From contig NZ_VUOK01000034.1 in NCBI RefSeq assembly GCF_009806555.1, positions 182,060-246,059 of the forward strand: a DNA stretch of 64,000 nt, written 5' to 3'. Position 1 is the first letter of the stretch. Every line of letters starts with the position of its first letter. Below are positions 54,849-63,651 of this stretch, piece by piece. This DNA is from Methylobacterium sp. 2A (GTDB lineage: Bacteria > Pseudomonadota > Alphaproteobacteria > Rhizobiales > Beijerinckiaceae). A model generated the notes under the pieces. The model saw nothing but the letters and a program-made list of their open reading frames with translations. It had not been told where the DNA came from and ran no database searches. The position numbers were made by a program, and so were the translations under genes.

Positions 54849-56807
54849 GTGGGAGCCGGTGCGTTGAGTCAGTCCCTCGCCCCCGCCGCGGCGACCGGTG
54901 CCGAGACCGATGCCGAAGGCAGTGCGTCCGCGCCCAGTCGCCTTCGCCCGGCCCTCGTCCTCGGCGCGCTGGGTGTCGTCTACGGCGACATCGGCACGAG
55001 CCCGCTCTACGCGTTCAAGGATGCGGTTAAGGCCGCAACCAGCGGCGGCGCCTCGGTGCCGGCGGCCGCCACCGGCGCGGTGTCGCTGATCCTGTGGTCG
55101 CTGATCCTGATCGTCTCGCTCAAATACGCGGTGCTGATCCTGCGCGCCGACAACCGCGGCGAGGGCGGCATCGTGGCCATGCTGGCTTTGCTCGGCGCCC
55201 GGCAGGCGCGTCCCGGCAGCTGGAAGGCGTTGCTCCTCGTGGTCGGGCTGGTCGGGGCGGCGTTGCTCTACGGCGACGGGGCGATCACGCCGGCGATCTC
55301 GGTGCTCTCGGCGATCGAGGGCCTGAAGGTCGACGCGCCGTCGCTCGGACCCTACGTGGTGCCGATCACGCTGGTGATCCTCGTCGGGCTGTTCCTCGTC
55401 CAGCACAAGGGCGTGGCCGCCATCGGCCGCGTGTTCGGGCCCGTCATGCTGGTCTGGTTCGCGGTGCTCGGCCTGCTCGGGCTCCTCGGGACCCTGCATA
55501 CGCCGCAGATCCTCGCGGCGGCCAACCCGTTCCGCGCCTTCGACTTCATGCTTCACGCGGGCGTGCATGTCAGCTTCGCCATGCTGGGCGCGGCGTTCCT
55601 GGCGGTGACCGGCGGCGAGGCGATGTATGCCGATCTCGGCCATTTCGGCGCCCTGCCGATCCGGCTCGCGTGGTTCGCCCTGGTCCTGCCGGCGCTGGTG
55701 CTCAACTATTTCGGCCAGGGCGCGCTGCTGATCTCCGCCCCCGACGCCCTGGAGAACCCGTTCTTCCGCCTGTGCCCCGACTGGGGGCATTATCCGCTGG
55801 TCGGCCTCGCCACGATGGCGACAGTCATCGCCTCGCAGGCGATCATCTCGGGCGTGTTCTCGCTGACCCAGCAATCGGTGCAGCTCGGCTTCCTGCCGGC
55901 GATGCGCATCGTGCAGACGGCGCGCGACGAGCGCGGCCAGATCTACGTCCCGATGGTCAACTGGCTACTGGCCCTCGCCACCCTCGTGGCCGTGGTGATG
56001 TTCGGCTCCTCCGACGCGCTGGCGGGCGCCTACGGCATCGCGGTGTCGATGCTGATGGGCATCACCACTTTGCTCGCCGCGCTGATCGCGCTCCGCTGGG
56101 GCTACAATCCGGTCCTGGTCTTCGCGGTGAACGGCTTCTTCCTCGCCATCGATCTGGTCTTCTTCGCCGCCAACAGCGTGAAGATCCTGGAGGGCGGCTG
56201 GTTTCCCCTGGTGCTGGCCGGCGCGGTCGCGCTGATGATGCTGACCTGGAAGAAGGGCAACGAACTCGTAGAGGAGGCACGGGCCGCCCTGCGGCAGCCG
56301 GAGGACATCTTCCTCGCCGGGCTCCAGCACCGCGACCTGCTGCGCCTGCCGGGGACGGCAGCCTTCCTGTCGGCGGCCGAGCACGGGATCCCGCTCCACC
56401 TCTCGCGCTTCGTCGAGCGCAACCACGCCCTGATGGAGCGCATCCTGATCATCACGGCGCTCTACGAGGAGACGCCGACCGTCCCGCGGGAGCAGCGGGC
56501 GCACGTGACGATTCTGGCGCCGGGTTTCTACCGGGTGATCCTGCGCTACGGTTTCATGGAGGAGGCCTCGATCCTCGAAGGCTTGGCCTGCGCGGTCGAA
56601 TCGCGCCACCTGCCGCCGCATGTCCTCGACGACATGACCGTCTTCGTCGGCCACGAGACGATCATCCCGAAGGACGACGCGCGCGGCATGGCCCCCTGGC
56701 GGGAGGGCCTGTTCGCCTTCATGCAGCGCAACGCCGAGCGCACCGGTGCCTTCTTCGGCGTCCCGACCCGCCAGGTCGTGGAGGTCGGGACCGAGATCGA
56801 GATCTGA
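54849..56807 (+). CDS. kup: KUP-type potassium uptake protein
   Basis: A 652-residue potassium/proton symporter with a GTG start. It shows the family block VVYGDIGTSPLYAFKDAV near the N-terminus and about 12 membrane segments, with a C-terminal soluble domain of about 150 residues. TTG at 54864 is an alternative start. Length fits Kup (about 620-650). It lies downstream of the repeat element, 172 bases after the element ends. Confidence 0.94.
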   Translation: MGAGALSQSLAPAAATGAETDAEGSASAPSRLRPALVLGALGVVYGDIGTSPLYAFKDAVKAATSGGASVPAAATGAVSLILWSLILIVSLKYAVLILRADNRGEGGIVAMLALLGARQARPGSWKALLLVVGLVGAALLYGDGAITPAISVLSAIEGLKVDAPSLGPYVVPITLVILVGLFLVQHKGVAAIGRVFGPVMLVWFAVLGLLGLLGTLHTPQILAAANPFRAFDFMLHAGVHVSFAMLGAAFLAVTGGEAMYADLGHFGALPIRLAWFALVLPALVLNYFGQGALLISAPDALENPFFRLCPDWGHYPLVGLATMATVIASQAIISGVFSLTQQSVQLGFLPAMRIVQTARDERGQIYVPMVNWLLALATLVAVVMFGSSDALAGAYGIAVSMLMGITTLLAALIALRWGYNPVLVFAVNGFFLAIDLVFFAANSVKILEGGWFPLVLAGAVALMMLTWKKGNELVEEARAALRQPEDIFLAGLQHRDLLRLPGTAAFLSAAEHGIPLHLSRFVERNHALMERILIITALYEETPTVPREQRAHVTILAPGFYRVILRYGFMEEASILEGLACAVESRHLPPHVLDDMTVFVGHETIIPKDDARGMAPWREGLFAFMQRNAERTGAFFGVPTRQVVEVGTEIEI

Positions 56808-56964
56808 GGACATCTGCGGCCGCGCTGGGAGCGGCTTTCCATAGCCGGGGCACCGAAACGTGTGATCCGACCCCCGATTCACGCGGAACCCCAGCGCGCC
56901 CGCCTCGTTCCGCCCCGACGCAGGCGCCGCGCCGTCCGGGCGCACGCCGGATCGGAGGGACACG

Positions 56965-57369
56965 ATGAACAGGGATCATCTCGAAGGCGGTCTCCGCCAC
57001 CTGCGCGGCCGGGCCAAGACGGCCGCGGGCGCGGTCCGCGGCAATCCGGGCCGCCAGCTCGACGGCGCCTACGAGCAGGCCGCCGGCGCCGCGCAATACG
57101 CCTATGGCGAGGCCCGGGACGCGGTGCGCGACCTGCGCCACGGCAGCGAACAGCTCGTCGAGGAGGGGCGCACCCGGTTCCGCGAGGTCAGCGCGCGCGG
57201 GCGGGAACTCGCCGACGAGGCCCTCGACCGCGGGCAACACTACCGCGACCGTGCCGTCCATCACGGCCGCCACCTCGCGGCGCACGCGGACGAGAACCGC
57301 GGCGCGCCCCTCGCCCTGGTGGCCGCCGTCGCGTTCGCGGTCGGCTGGCTGGCCCGCCCGACCCGCTGA
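56965..57369 (+). CDS. CsbD-like stress protein with C-terminal membrane segment
   Basis: A 134-residue protein. The N-terminal region (EGGLRHLRGRAKTAAGAVRGNPGRQLDG) resembles the CsbD family, small stress-response proteins. The central helix is Ala/Arg/Glu-rich (QYAYGEARDAVRDLRHGSEQL), and the C-terminus is a single hydrophobic anchor (LALVAAVAFAVGWLARP) like that of DUF883/ElaB proteins. A terminator-like hairpin follows at 57393-57414. Function is unknown beyond stress association. Confidence 0.75.
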   Translation: MNRDHLEGGLRHLRGRAKTAAGAVRGNPGRQLDGAYEQAAGAAQYAYGEARDAVRDLRHGSEQLVEEGRTRFREVSARGRELADEALDRGQHYRDRAVHHGRHLAAHADENRGAPLALVAAVAFAVGWLARPTR

Positions 57370-57392
57370 CCGATCGAAAACCCTTCCGGCAC

Positions 57393-57414
57393 GGGGCGGC
57401 TCGATGGCCGCCCC
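57393..57414 (+). terminator. terminator-like hairpin after the CsbD-like gene
   Basis: A perfect 8-bp stem GGGGCGGC / GCCGCCCC with a six-base loop (TCGATG), lying 24 bases past the stop. No long T-tract follows, so it may be a weak terminator. Confidence 0.6.
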
Positions 57415-57428
57415 GGTGCTTAGAACGT

Positions 57429-57444
57429 ATAAAGACATCTTTAT
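57429..57444. promoter_or_regulatory. palindromic operator upstream of ahcY (SahR-like)
   Basis: ATAAAGACATCTTTAT is a perfect inverted repeat of two 7-bp arms with a CA centre, located about 77 bases upstream of the ahcY ATG. Its form resembles the operators reported for SahR, the ArsR-family repressor that senses S-adenosylhomocysteine in proteobacteria; this link is from memory and was not checked. Confidence 0.6.
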
Positions 57445-57520
57445 GTCTTGATTGCTTCGTGGCCCGCGAGGTGGTAGAGGCTCGCGCCGAACCCCACCGC
57501 GAACACGGAGCCGTCGACAC

Positions 57521-58921
57521 ATGGCCAAGGATTACATCGTCAAGGACATCGGGCTGGCCGATTACGGCCGCAAGGAGATCTCGATCGCCGAGACGGAGAT
57601 GCCGGGCCTGATGGCGGTCCGCGCGGAGTACGGCGCGGCGCAGCCCCTGAAGGGCGCCAAGATCGCCGGCTCGCTCCACATGACGATCCAGACCGCGGTG
57701 CTGATCGAGACCCTGAAGGCGCTCGGCGCCGACATCCGCTGGGTCTCCTGCAACATCTACTCGACCCAGGACCACGCCGCCGCCGCGATCGCGGCCGCCG
57801 GCATCCCGGTCTTCGCCGTGAAGGGCGAGACCCTGGCGGAGTACTGGGACTACACTTCGCGCCTGTTCGACTGGCATGACGGCGGCATGCCGAACATGAT
57901 CCTCGACGACGGCGGCGACGCCACCATGTTCGTCCATCTCGGCCTGCGCGCCGAGAACGGCGACACCGCCTTCCTCGACAAGCCGTCGAGCGAGGAGGAG
58001 GAGGTGTTCTTCGCGCTCCTGAAGCGGAAGCTCGCCGAGAAGCCGAAGGGCTGGTTCGCCGGCCTCGCCGACAGCATCAAGGGCGTCTCCGAGGAGACCA
58101 CCACGGGCGTCCACCGCCTCTACGTGCTGGCCAAGGAGGGCAAGCTGCTCTTCCCGGCGATCAACGTGAACGACTCGGTCACCAAGTCGAAGTTCGACAA
58201 CCTCTACGGCTGCAAGGAGTCGCTGGTCGACGGCATCCGCCGCGGCACCGACGTGATGATGGCTGGCAAGGTCGCGATGGTGGCGGGCTTCGGCGATGTC
58301 GGCAAGGGCTCGGCCGCGTCCCTGCGCAATGCCGGCTGCCGCGTGCTCGTGTCGGAAATCGACCCGATCTGCGCGCTCCAGGCCGCCATGGAGGGCTACG
58401 AGGTCGTGACCATGGAGGATGCCGCGCCGCGCGCCGACATCTTCGTCACCGCCACGGGCAACAAGGACATCATCACCATCGACCACATGCGGGCGATGAA
58501 GGATCGGGCGATCGTCTGCAACATCGGCCACTTCGACAACGAGATCCAGGTCGCCGGCCTGAAGAACCTGAAGTGGAACAACATCAAGCCGCAGGTCGAC
58601 GAGATCGAGTTCGCCGATGGCCACCGCATCATCCTCCTGTCGGAGGGGCGGCTGGTGAACCTCGGCAACGCCACCGGCCACCCGTCCTTCGTGATGTCGG
58701 CCTCGTTCACCAACCAGACGCTGGCGCAGATCGAGCTGTGGTCCAACCCGGGCAAGTACCAGAAGCAGGTCTACACCCTGCCGAAGGCGCTCGACGAGAA
58801 GGTCGCGGCCCTGCACCTGGAAAAGATCGGCGTGAAGCTCTCGAAGCTCCGCCCCGATCAGGCCGCCTATATCGGCGTCTCCGAGAGCGGCCCGTTCAAG
58901 CCCGAGCACTACCGCTACTGA
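57521..58921 (+). CDS. ahcY: adenosylhomocysteinase
   Basis: A 466-residue S-adenosylhomocysteine hydrolase. It starts at [19 protein letters not shown], and the NAD-binding motif is [13 protein letters not shown] with further blocks [29 protein letters not shown] and the C-terminal [20 protein letters not shown]. It regenerates homocysteine and adenosine from SAH after methylation reactions. A palindromic operator lies upstream, and divL lies downstream on the same strand, the usual order in Rhizobiales. Confidence 0.97.
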   Translation: MAKDYIVKDIGLADYGRKEISIAETEMPGLMAVRAEYGAAQPLKGAKIAGSLHMTIQTAVLIETLKALGADIRWVSCNIYSTQDHAAAAIAAAGIPVFAVKGETLAEYWDYTSRLFDWHDGGMPNMILDDGGDATMFVHLGLRAENGDTAFLDKPSSEEEEVFFALLKRKLAEKPKGWFAGLADSIKGVSEETTTGVHRLYVLAKEGKLLFPAINVNDSVTKSKFDNLYGCKESLVDGIRRGTDVMMAGKVAMVAGFGDVGKGSAASLRNAGCRVLVSEIDPICALQAAMEGYEVVTMEDAAPRADIFVTATGNKDIITIDHMRAMKDRAIVCNIGHFDNEIQVAGLKNLKWNNIKPQVDEIEFADGHRIILLSEGRLVNLGNATGHPSFVMSASFTNQTLAQIELWSNPGKYQKQVYTLPKALDEKVAALHLEKIGVKLSKLRPDQAAYIGVSESGPFKPEHYRY

Positions 58922-59011
58922 CGTCGGGACGGCGCGGCGACGCGCCGAACCACCGGTTGCAGATTCGGTGAGCCGCGGCGGTCCTTTCGCCTTCGACCCG
59001 CATTCCCTTCG

Positions 59012-59045
59012 AGGCCCGGCGCACTGCGTCGGGCCTTCTCGTTTG
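59012..59045 (+). terminator. terminator after ahcY
   Basis: The inverted pair AGGCCCGGCGC and GCGTCGGGCCT (one mismatch) around an ACT loop is followed by TCTCGTTTGT, giving a Rho-independent terminator about 90 bases past the ahcY stop. Confidence 0.75.
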
Positions 59046-59088
59046 TCAAGCCGTGTATGCGCGTTCGAACTGTGTCTTCTGTGTGTCG

Positions 59089-59103
59089 TTAACGACTGAT
59101 TAT
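59089..59103. promoter_or_regulatory. CtrA-like binding site upstream of divL
   Basis: TTAA (59089-59092), seven bases, then TTAT (59100-59103). The CtrA consensus is TTAA-N7-TTAA(C), so the site matches seven of eight core bases. It lies about 195 bp upstream of the divL ATG and overlaps a GTCGTTAACGAC palindrome. Confidence 0.4.
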
Positions 59104-59297
59104 GCGCGTCGATCAAAAGCCACGCTTCGTTCCCCTTCCGGGCGGATTCCTACGCACGGTAGAGTGCCGGCGAATCTTTGATCGATGGGGCCGCGCCGGT
59201 TCGGGAGAACCGCCGTGGGGACGGTGCGTTCTGCGCCGCGCGATGGCGCGCGCCGCTCGCATCACCGTCGAGGGCAGCGACGGGGGCGGGGCAAACC

Positions 59298-61847
59298 ATG
59301 GGTGTCGGTCGGGCGACCCACATTCGAATCTGCGTGGGTGCGCTCGCCCTCACCACGGCCAGCGCGGCACTGGCTGAACTCGCTGATGTGCCGACGGCGC
59401 ATTCCGCGCGCGAGATCCACAGCGTGGCCGCGCTGGCGATCTTCGGCGGTCTGGCCGCCTTCGCGGTCATCCTGTCGCTGCTCCATCTCTACGAGCGCAA
59501 TCGCTGGACCCGGCGCGAGCGCGAGCTCGCCGCAGCCCTCGATGTCCTGCGCGGCGCGCACGACCGCGCCGAGATGCTGCTCAACGCCGAGCGCCAGATC
59601 ATCGTCACCTGGGACCGGCGCAGCGAACCGGTCGTGGAGGGCGACATCAGCCTCGCGATCCACGGGGAGCGCCCGGTCTCGGGCTATGCCCGCCGCGTCC
59701 TGGCCTTCGGCACGTGGCTCGTCGCCGCGGACGCGACCGCGGTCGAAAGCGCCGTGGAGACCCTGCGGGCGCGCGGCACCGGCTTCACGCTGAGCCTGCG
59801 GACGCAGAATGGCCGCAGCATCGAGGCGCATGGGCAGGCGGTGGCCGGCCGGGCGCTCCTGCGGCTGCGCGAGACCAGCCAGGAGCGCAGCGAGATCGCC
59901 GACCTGCGCGCCACCCTGGACGAGACCCGCCGGGGGCTCTCGGCCCTGTCCGGGCTCCTCGACGCGATCCCGCAGCCGGTCTGGCGGCGCACCCGCGAGG
60001 GCGGCCTGAGCTGGGTCAACGCCGCCTATGTCAGCGCCGTCGAGGCGGAGAGCCGCGAGGCCGCCCTCGATGCCGGGCTGGAGCTGTTCGACCGCCCCGC
60101 CCGGGAGACCATCGCCCGCGAGGAGGCGGCCCGCGCCGCCGGCCTGACCCGGAGCCTGCCGCGGCTTTCCGCCATCGTGGCCGGCAGCCGGCGCATGCTC
60201 GATGTGTTCGAGACCAGCCTCGACACCGGCCGGGTCGGCATCGCCATCGACGTGTCGGAGCTGGAGAGCGTCCGCGCCGACCTGCAGCGGCAGATGAACG
60301 CCAATGTCCGCACCCTCGACCAGCTACCGACCGCGGTGGCGATGTTCGACGTCTCGCAGCGGCTGATCTTCCACAACGCCGCCTATCGCCAGCTTTGGGA
60401 CCTCGACCAGGCCTTCCTGGACAGCCGCCCCTCGGATGGCGAGATCCTCGATCACCTGCGCGCGCAGCGGAAGCTCGAAGAGCATGCCGATTTCCGGGGC
60501 TGGAAGCAGGGCGTGCTCGCCGCCTACCGCGCCGCCGAGGCCAACCAGACGTGGTGGTACCTGCCCGACGGCCGGACGCTGCGCGTGGTCGCCGACCCGA
60601 ACCCGCAGGGCGGCCTGACCTATCTGTTCGACGACGTTTCCGACCATCTGAACGCGGAATCCCGCTACAATGCCCTGCGCCGCCTGCAGGCCGAGACCCT
60701 CGACACCCTGGCCGAGCCCGTCGCGGTGTTCGGGGCCGACGGAAGGCTGACGCTCGCCAACCGCGCCTTCCTCACGGTCTGGCGGCTCGACCCCGCCATG
60801 GTGGAGGAGCGCCCGCACGTCGATGCCGTCATCGCGGCCTGTCGGGAACTGGCCCCCGCGGAGGAGCCGTGGCTCGACATCCGCGACGCCGTGGTCGGCC
60901 TCGAATCCCGGACGGCCCGCTCGTGCCGGCTGGAGGTGGCGGACGGCTCCGTGCTGGACTGCGCCGCCCAACCGCTGCCGGAGGGCGCGACGCTCCTGAC
61001 ACTGATCGACATCACCGCCAGCGTGAACGTCGAGCGGGCGCTCACCGAGAAGAACGACGCCCTGGTGAAGGCCGCGCAGCTGCGCGACACCTTCGTGCAC
61101 CATGTCTCCTATGAGCTGCGTTCGCCGCTCACCAACATCATCGGCTTCACGCAGCTCCTGGGCGACGAGACGGTCGGCGCCCTCAACGAGCGGCAGCGGG
61201 AATACGCCGACCACATCATGCGCTCCTCGGCGGCGCTGCTCGTCATCATCAACGACATCCTCGACCTCGCCTCGATCGATGCCGGCTCGCTGGAGCTTCA
61301 GCGGGAGGAGGTGGACGTTCAGGCCACCGTCGAGGCGGCCGTGCGCGGGATCGAGGACCGGCTCGCCGAATCGCGGATCACCCTCTCCCTCGACGTGCCC
61401 GAGGATATCGGCAGCGTGCATGCCGACGGGAAGCGCGTCCGCCAGATCCTGTTCAACCTGCTCTCGAATGCCGTCGGTTTCTCGGAGGCGGGGCAGCGCG
61501 TGGAGGTCCATGCCCGACGCGACGGCCCGGAACTCCATCTGAGCGTGCGGGATTACGGGCGCGGCATGCCCCCCGAGATCGCCGATTCGGTGTTCAACCG
61601 GTTCGAGAGCCATACCCTCGGCACGCGGCATCGGGGGGTCGGCCTCGGCCTGTCGATCGTCCGCTCCTTCGTGGAGTTGCACGGGGGCCGGGTCCATCTG
61701 GAGACGGCGCCCGGCCAGGGAACCTGCGTGACCTGCACCTTTCCGCTCGATCCGACCGCCCGGTCCCGGCGCGAACCGATCCTCGACGTCCGGCCGCCGG
61801 CGCCCCCGGCCACGGCCGCGCGCAAGCCCGGGCTGGCGCTGCATTAG
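59298..61847 (+). CDS. divL: DivL-like PAS-containing histidine-kinase-fold protein with Tyr in the H-box
   Basis: An 849-residue membrane-associated protein: two N-terminal hydrophobic segments (about residues 10-27 and 43-65), several PAS-like domains (about 170-590), then a dimerisation and ATPase module. The phosphoacceptor His of histidine kinases is replaced by Tyr605 (HVSYELRSPLTNIIGF), the hallmark of DivL. The N-box (FNLLSNAVGFS), G1 box (DYGRGMP) and G2 box (GVGLGLS) are intact. In Caulobacter DivL acts with CckA to control CtrA and cell polarity. It follows ahcY on the same strand. Confidence 0.85.
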   Translation: MGVGRATHIRICVGALALTTASAALAELADVPTAHSAREIHSVAALAIFGGLAAFAVILSLLHLYERNRWTRRERELAAALDVLRGAHDRAEMLLNAERQIIVTWDRRSEPVVEGDISLAIHGERPVSGYARRVLAFGTWLVAADATAVESAVETLRARGTGFTLSLRTQNGRSIEAHGQAVAGRALLRLRETSQERSEIADLRATLDETRRGLSALSGLLDAIPQPVWRRTREGGLSWVNAAYVSAVEAESREAALDAGLELFDRPARETIAREEAARAAGLTRSLPRLSAIVAGSRRMLDVFETSLDTGRVGIAIDVSELESVRADLQRQMNANVRTLDQLPTAVAMFDVSQRLIFHNAAYRQLWDLDQAFLDSRPSDGEILDHLRAQRKLEEHADFRGWKQGVLAAYRAAEANQTWWYLPDGRTLRVVADPNPQGGLTYLFDDVSDHLNAESRYNALRRLQAETLDTLAEPVAVFGADGRLTLANRAFLTVWRLDPAMVEERPHVDAVIAACRELAPAEEPWLDIRDAVVGLESRTARSCRLEVADGSVLDCAAQPLPEGATLLTLIDITASVNVERALTEKNDALVKAAQLRDTFVHHVSYELRSPLTNIIGFTQLLGDETVGALNERQREYADHIMRSSAALLVIINDILDLASIDAGSLELQREEVDVQATVEAAVRGIEDRLAESRITLSLDVPEDIGSVHADGKRVRQILFNLLSNAVGFSEAGQRVEVHARRDGPELHLSVRDYGRGMPPEIADSVFNRFESHTLGTRHRGVGLGLSIVRSFVELHGGRVHLETAPGQGTCVTCTFPLDPTARSRREPILDVRPPAPPATAARKPGLALH

Positions 61848-61926
61848 GCGGTCCGCCGGGCGCAAAAGCCGGCGCCGGCGCAACCGTCAGGCTTGATTCT
61901 TCGGCCTGCGCCGCGCAGCAGGGGGC

Positions 61927-63159
61927 ATGTCCAAACAGGATCGCTCCGGCTGGGCCGTCTTCGGCATCGGCGACTTCCGGCTGTTCGGCGCCGCCCGCTT
62001 CCTCACGGGCCTCGCCTACCAGATGCAGGCGGTGGCGATCGGCTGGTTCGTCTACGACCTGACCCATTCCGCCCTGGCGCTCGGCCTCGTCGGCCTCGCG
62101 GGCTTCCTGCCGGCGGTCGTCTGCGCACTGATCACCGGCCATGTCGCGGATGCCTACGACCGCCGCCTCGTCGGTGCCGGGGCCTTCGCGCTCCAGAGCG
62201 TGGCGAGCTTCGGCCTGCTGGCCTGCGCCCTGTCGGGCGTCCACGTCGTCTGGCCGATCTACGCCCTGGTGATCCTCGTGGGCACCGCCCGGGCCTTCGC
62301 CAACCCGGCCCTCCAGGCCCTGTTGCCGACCCTGGTGCCGGCGAACCAGTTCAGCTCGGCCATCGCGTGGAACGCCTCCCTCTGGCAGAGCGCCTCGGTG
62401 ATGGGGCCGGCGCTCGGCGGCTTCCTCTACGCCCTCGGGCCGGCGGTGGTGTTCGGCGGGGCGGGGGCGAGCTTCACCCTGGCGAGCCTGCTCACGGCGC
62501 TGATCCGCTTCCGGTCGGCATCCGTCAGCGAGCGGCCGCCGGTCACCTGGGCGGCCCTCTCGGCGGGGATCGCCTATATCCGCTCGCAGCCGGTGGTGCT
62601 GGGCGCGATCAGCCTCGACCTGTTCACCGTCCTCCTCGGCGGCGCCACGGCTTTGCTGCCGATCTATGCCGGGGCGGTGCTGCATGTCGGCCCCCTCGGG
62701 CTCGGGGCTTTGCGCAGCATGCCGGCCTTAGGCGCCGTCGCCATGGCGGTGCTGCTGGCGAACGTCCCCCTCCGGCGCCATGCCGGCCTGCGCATGCTCC
62801 GGGCCGCGGCGGTCTTCGGCGCTGCCACAATCGTCTTCGGCCTCTCGACCTCGCTGCCCCTGTCGATGGCCTGCCTGTTCGTCACCGGGGCCGCCGACAT
62901 GATCTCGGTCTATGTCCGCCAGACCTTCGTGCAGGGCGAGACGCCGGATGCGATGCGCGGCCGGGTCTCGGCGGTGAACACGGTGTTCATCGGCGCCTCG
63001 AACGAACTCGGCGAATTCGAATCCGGGGTCTTGGCCGCCGCGATCGGGGCGGTCCCGGCGGTGGTGGTCGGAGGCGCCGCGACGGTCGGGGTTGCGCTAC
63101 TGTGGGGCAGGCTGTTTCCGGCGCTCAGGGACCGCGACCGGTTGATGGTGCAGGGATAG
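61927..63159 (+). CDS. MFS transporter (EntS-like)
   Basis: A 410-residue major facilitator permease with about 12 hydrophobic segments. The block LALGLVGLAGFLPAVVCALITGHVADAYDRR after the first helices is the MFS signature loop, and the overall pattern (FLTGLAYQMQAVAIGWFVYDLTHS) resembles the EntS/MFS_3 branch. The substrate is unknown. In many Rhizobiales divL is followed by tsaE; here this transporter occupies that place. Confidence 0.85.
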   Translation: MSKQDRSGWAVFGIGDFRLFGAARFLTGLAYQMQAVAIGWFVYDLTHSALALGLVGLAGFLPAVVCALITGHVADAYDRRLVGAGAFALQSVASFGLLACALSGVHVVWPIYALVILVGTARAFANPALQALLPTLVPANQFSSAIAWNASLWQSASVMGPALGGFLYALGPAVVFGGAGASFTLASLLTALIRFRSASVSERPPVTWAALSAGIAYIRSQPVVLGAISLDLFTVLLGGATALLPIYAGAVLHVGPLGLGALRSMPALGAVAMAVLLANVPLRRHAGLRMLRAAAVFGAATIVFGLSTSLPLSMACLFVTGAADMISVYVRQTFVQGETPDAMRGRVSAVNTVFIGASNELGEFESGVLAAAIGAVPAVVVGGAATVGVALLWGRLFPALRDRDRLMVQG

Positions 63160-63318
63160 TCAATCCTGCACGAGAGGTCCCCCCGCCATACCCAGGAACA
63201 AGGGGGCAGGACCGGATTATCCAAATTGCGCCGCAAAACGCATCCGGCATGGATAAATGCTTGTCCATCAGCCGTTTATGGCACATAGCCGCCGCGTCCC
63301 GGCATAGGGGCCTTCGGC

Positions 63319-63651
63319 ATGGCCTATCTGGAATTGGACGACGAGCAGGCGCGCCAGCTCATCAACGCCGAACAGGTCTTCGATGCCTACCGCGCGGCGC
63401 GATCGACCCTGCGCGATCGCTTCACAGGCTCAATGGCCTGGAAATCCGTCGATGGTCGAAGCTACCTCTATCGGAACAAGAAAGGCGTCTGGAAATCGCT
63501 CGGCCCGCGGTCGGCTGAGACCGAAGCGCTGCACCAACGTTTCATCGAGGGGCGTGAGCGAGCCCGCGAGCGCAGTTCTTCGCTCGCGCGTCGGCTAGAG
63601 CTATTCCCGCAGACGTTGCGACGGATCAGCGTTTGCGGCGTTGACGGATGA
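63319..63651 (+). pseudogene. nucleotidyltransferase-fold protein (GSU2403-type), truncated by an IS element
   Basis: The first about 95 residues (LINAEQVFDAYRAARS, FTGSMAWKSVDGRSYLYRNKKGVWKSLGPRSAETEALHQRFIEGR) match the N-terminus of GSU2403-fold nucleotidyltransferase proteins that are normally about 300 residues long. From about position 63600 the reading continues into a transposase-bearing element and ends after a few unrelated residues. The gene has therefore been interrupted; a downstream remainder would lie beyond the element, outside the window. Confidence 0.75.

Larger units (their letters stand above)
58922..59297. other. 376-bp intergenic region between ahcY and divL
   Basis: It holds the ahcY terminator at 59012-59045 and a palindrome GTCGTTAACGAC (59085-59096) that overlaps a TTAA-N7-TTAT arrangement similar to a CtrA box. 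No additional gene is recognised; the apparent ORF from 59178 is an N-terminal extension of divL. Confidence 0.6.

Noticed and set aside
57420..57427. TTAGAACG upstream of ahcY as an Irr box
   Set aside because: Only one half-site is present; the mirrored TTCTAA is missing at the required spacing. The ATAAAGA-CA-TCTTTAT palindrome is the stronger signal there.
57421..57520. SAH riboswitch in the ahcY leader
   Set aside because: The leader is about 100 bases, and I could not match the conserved core or pseudoknot of the SAH riboswitch; the visible structure is a short palindrome more like a protein operator.
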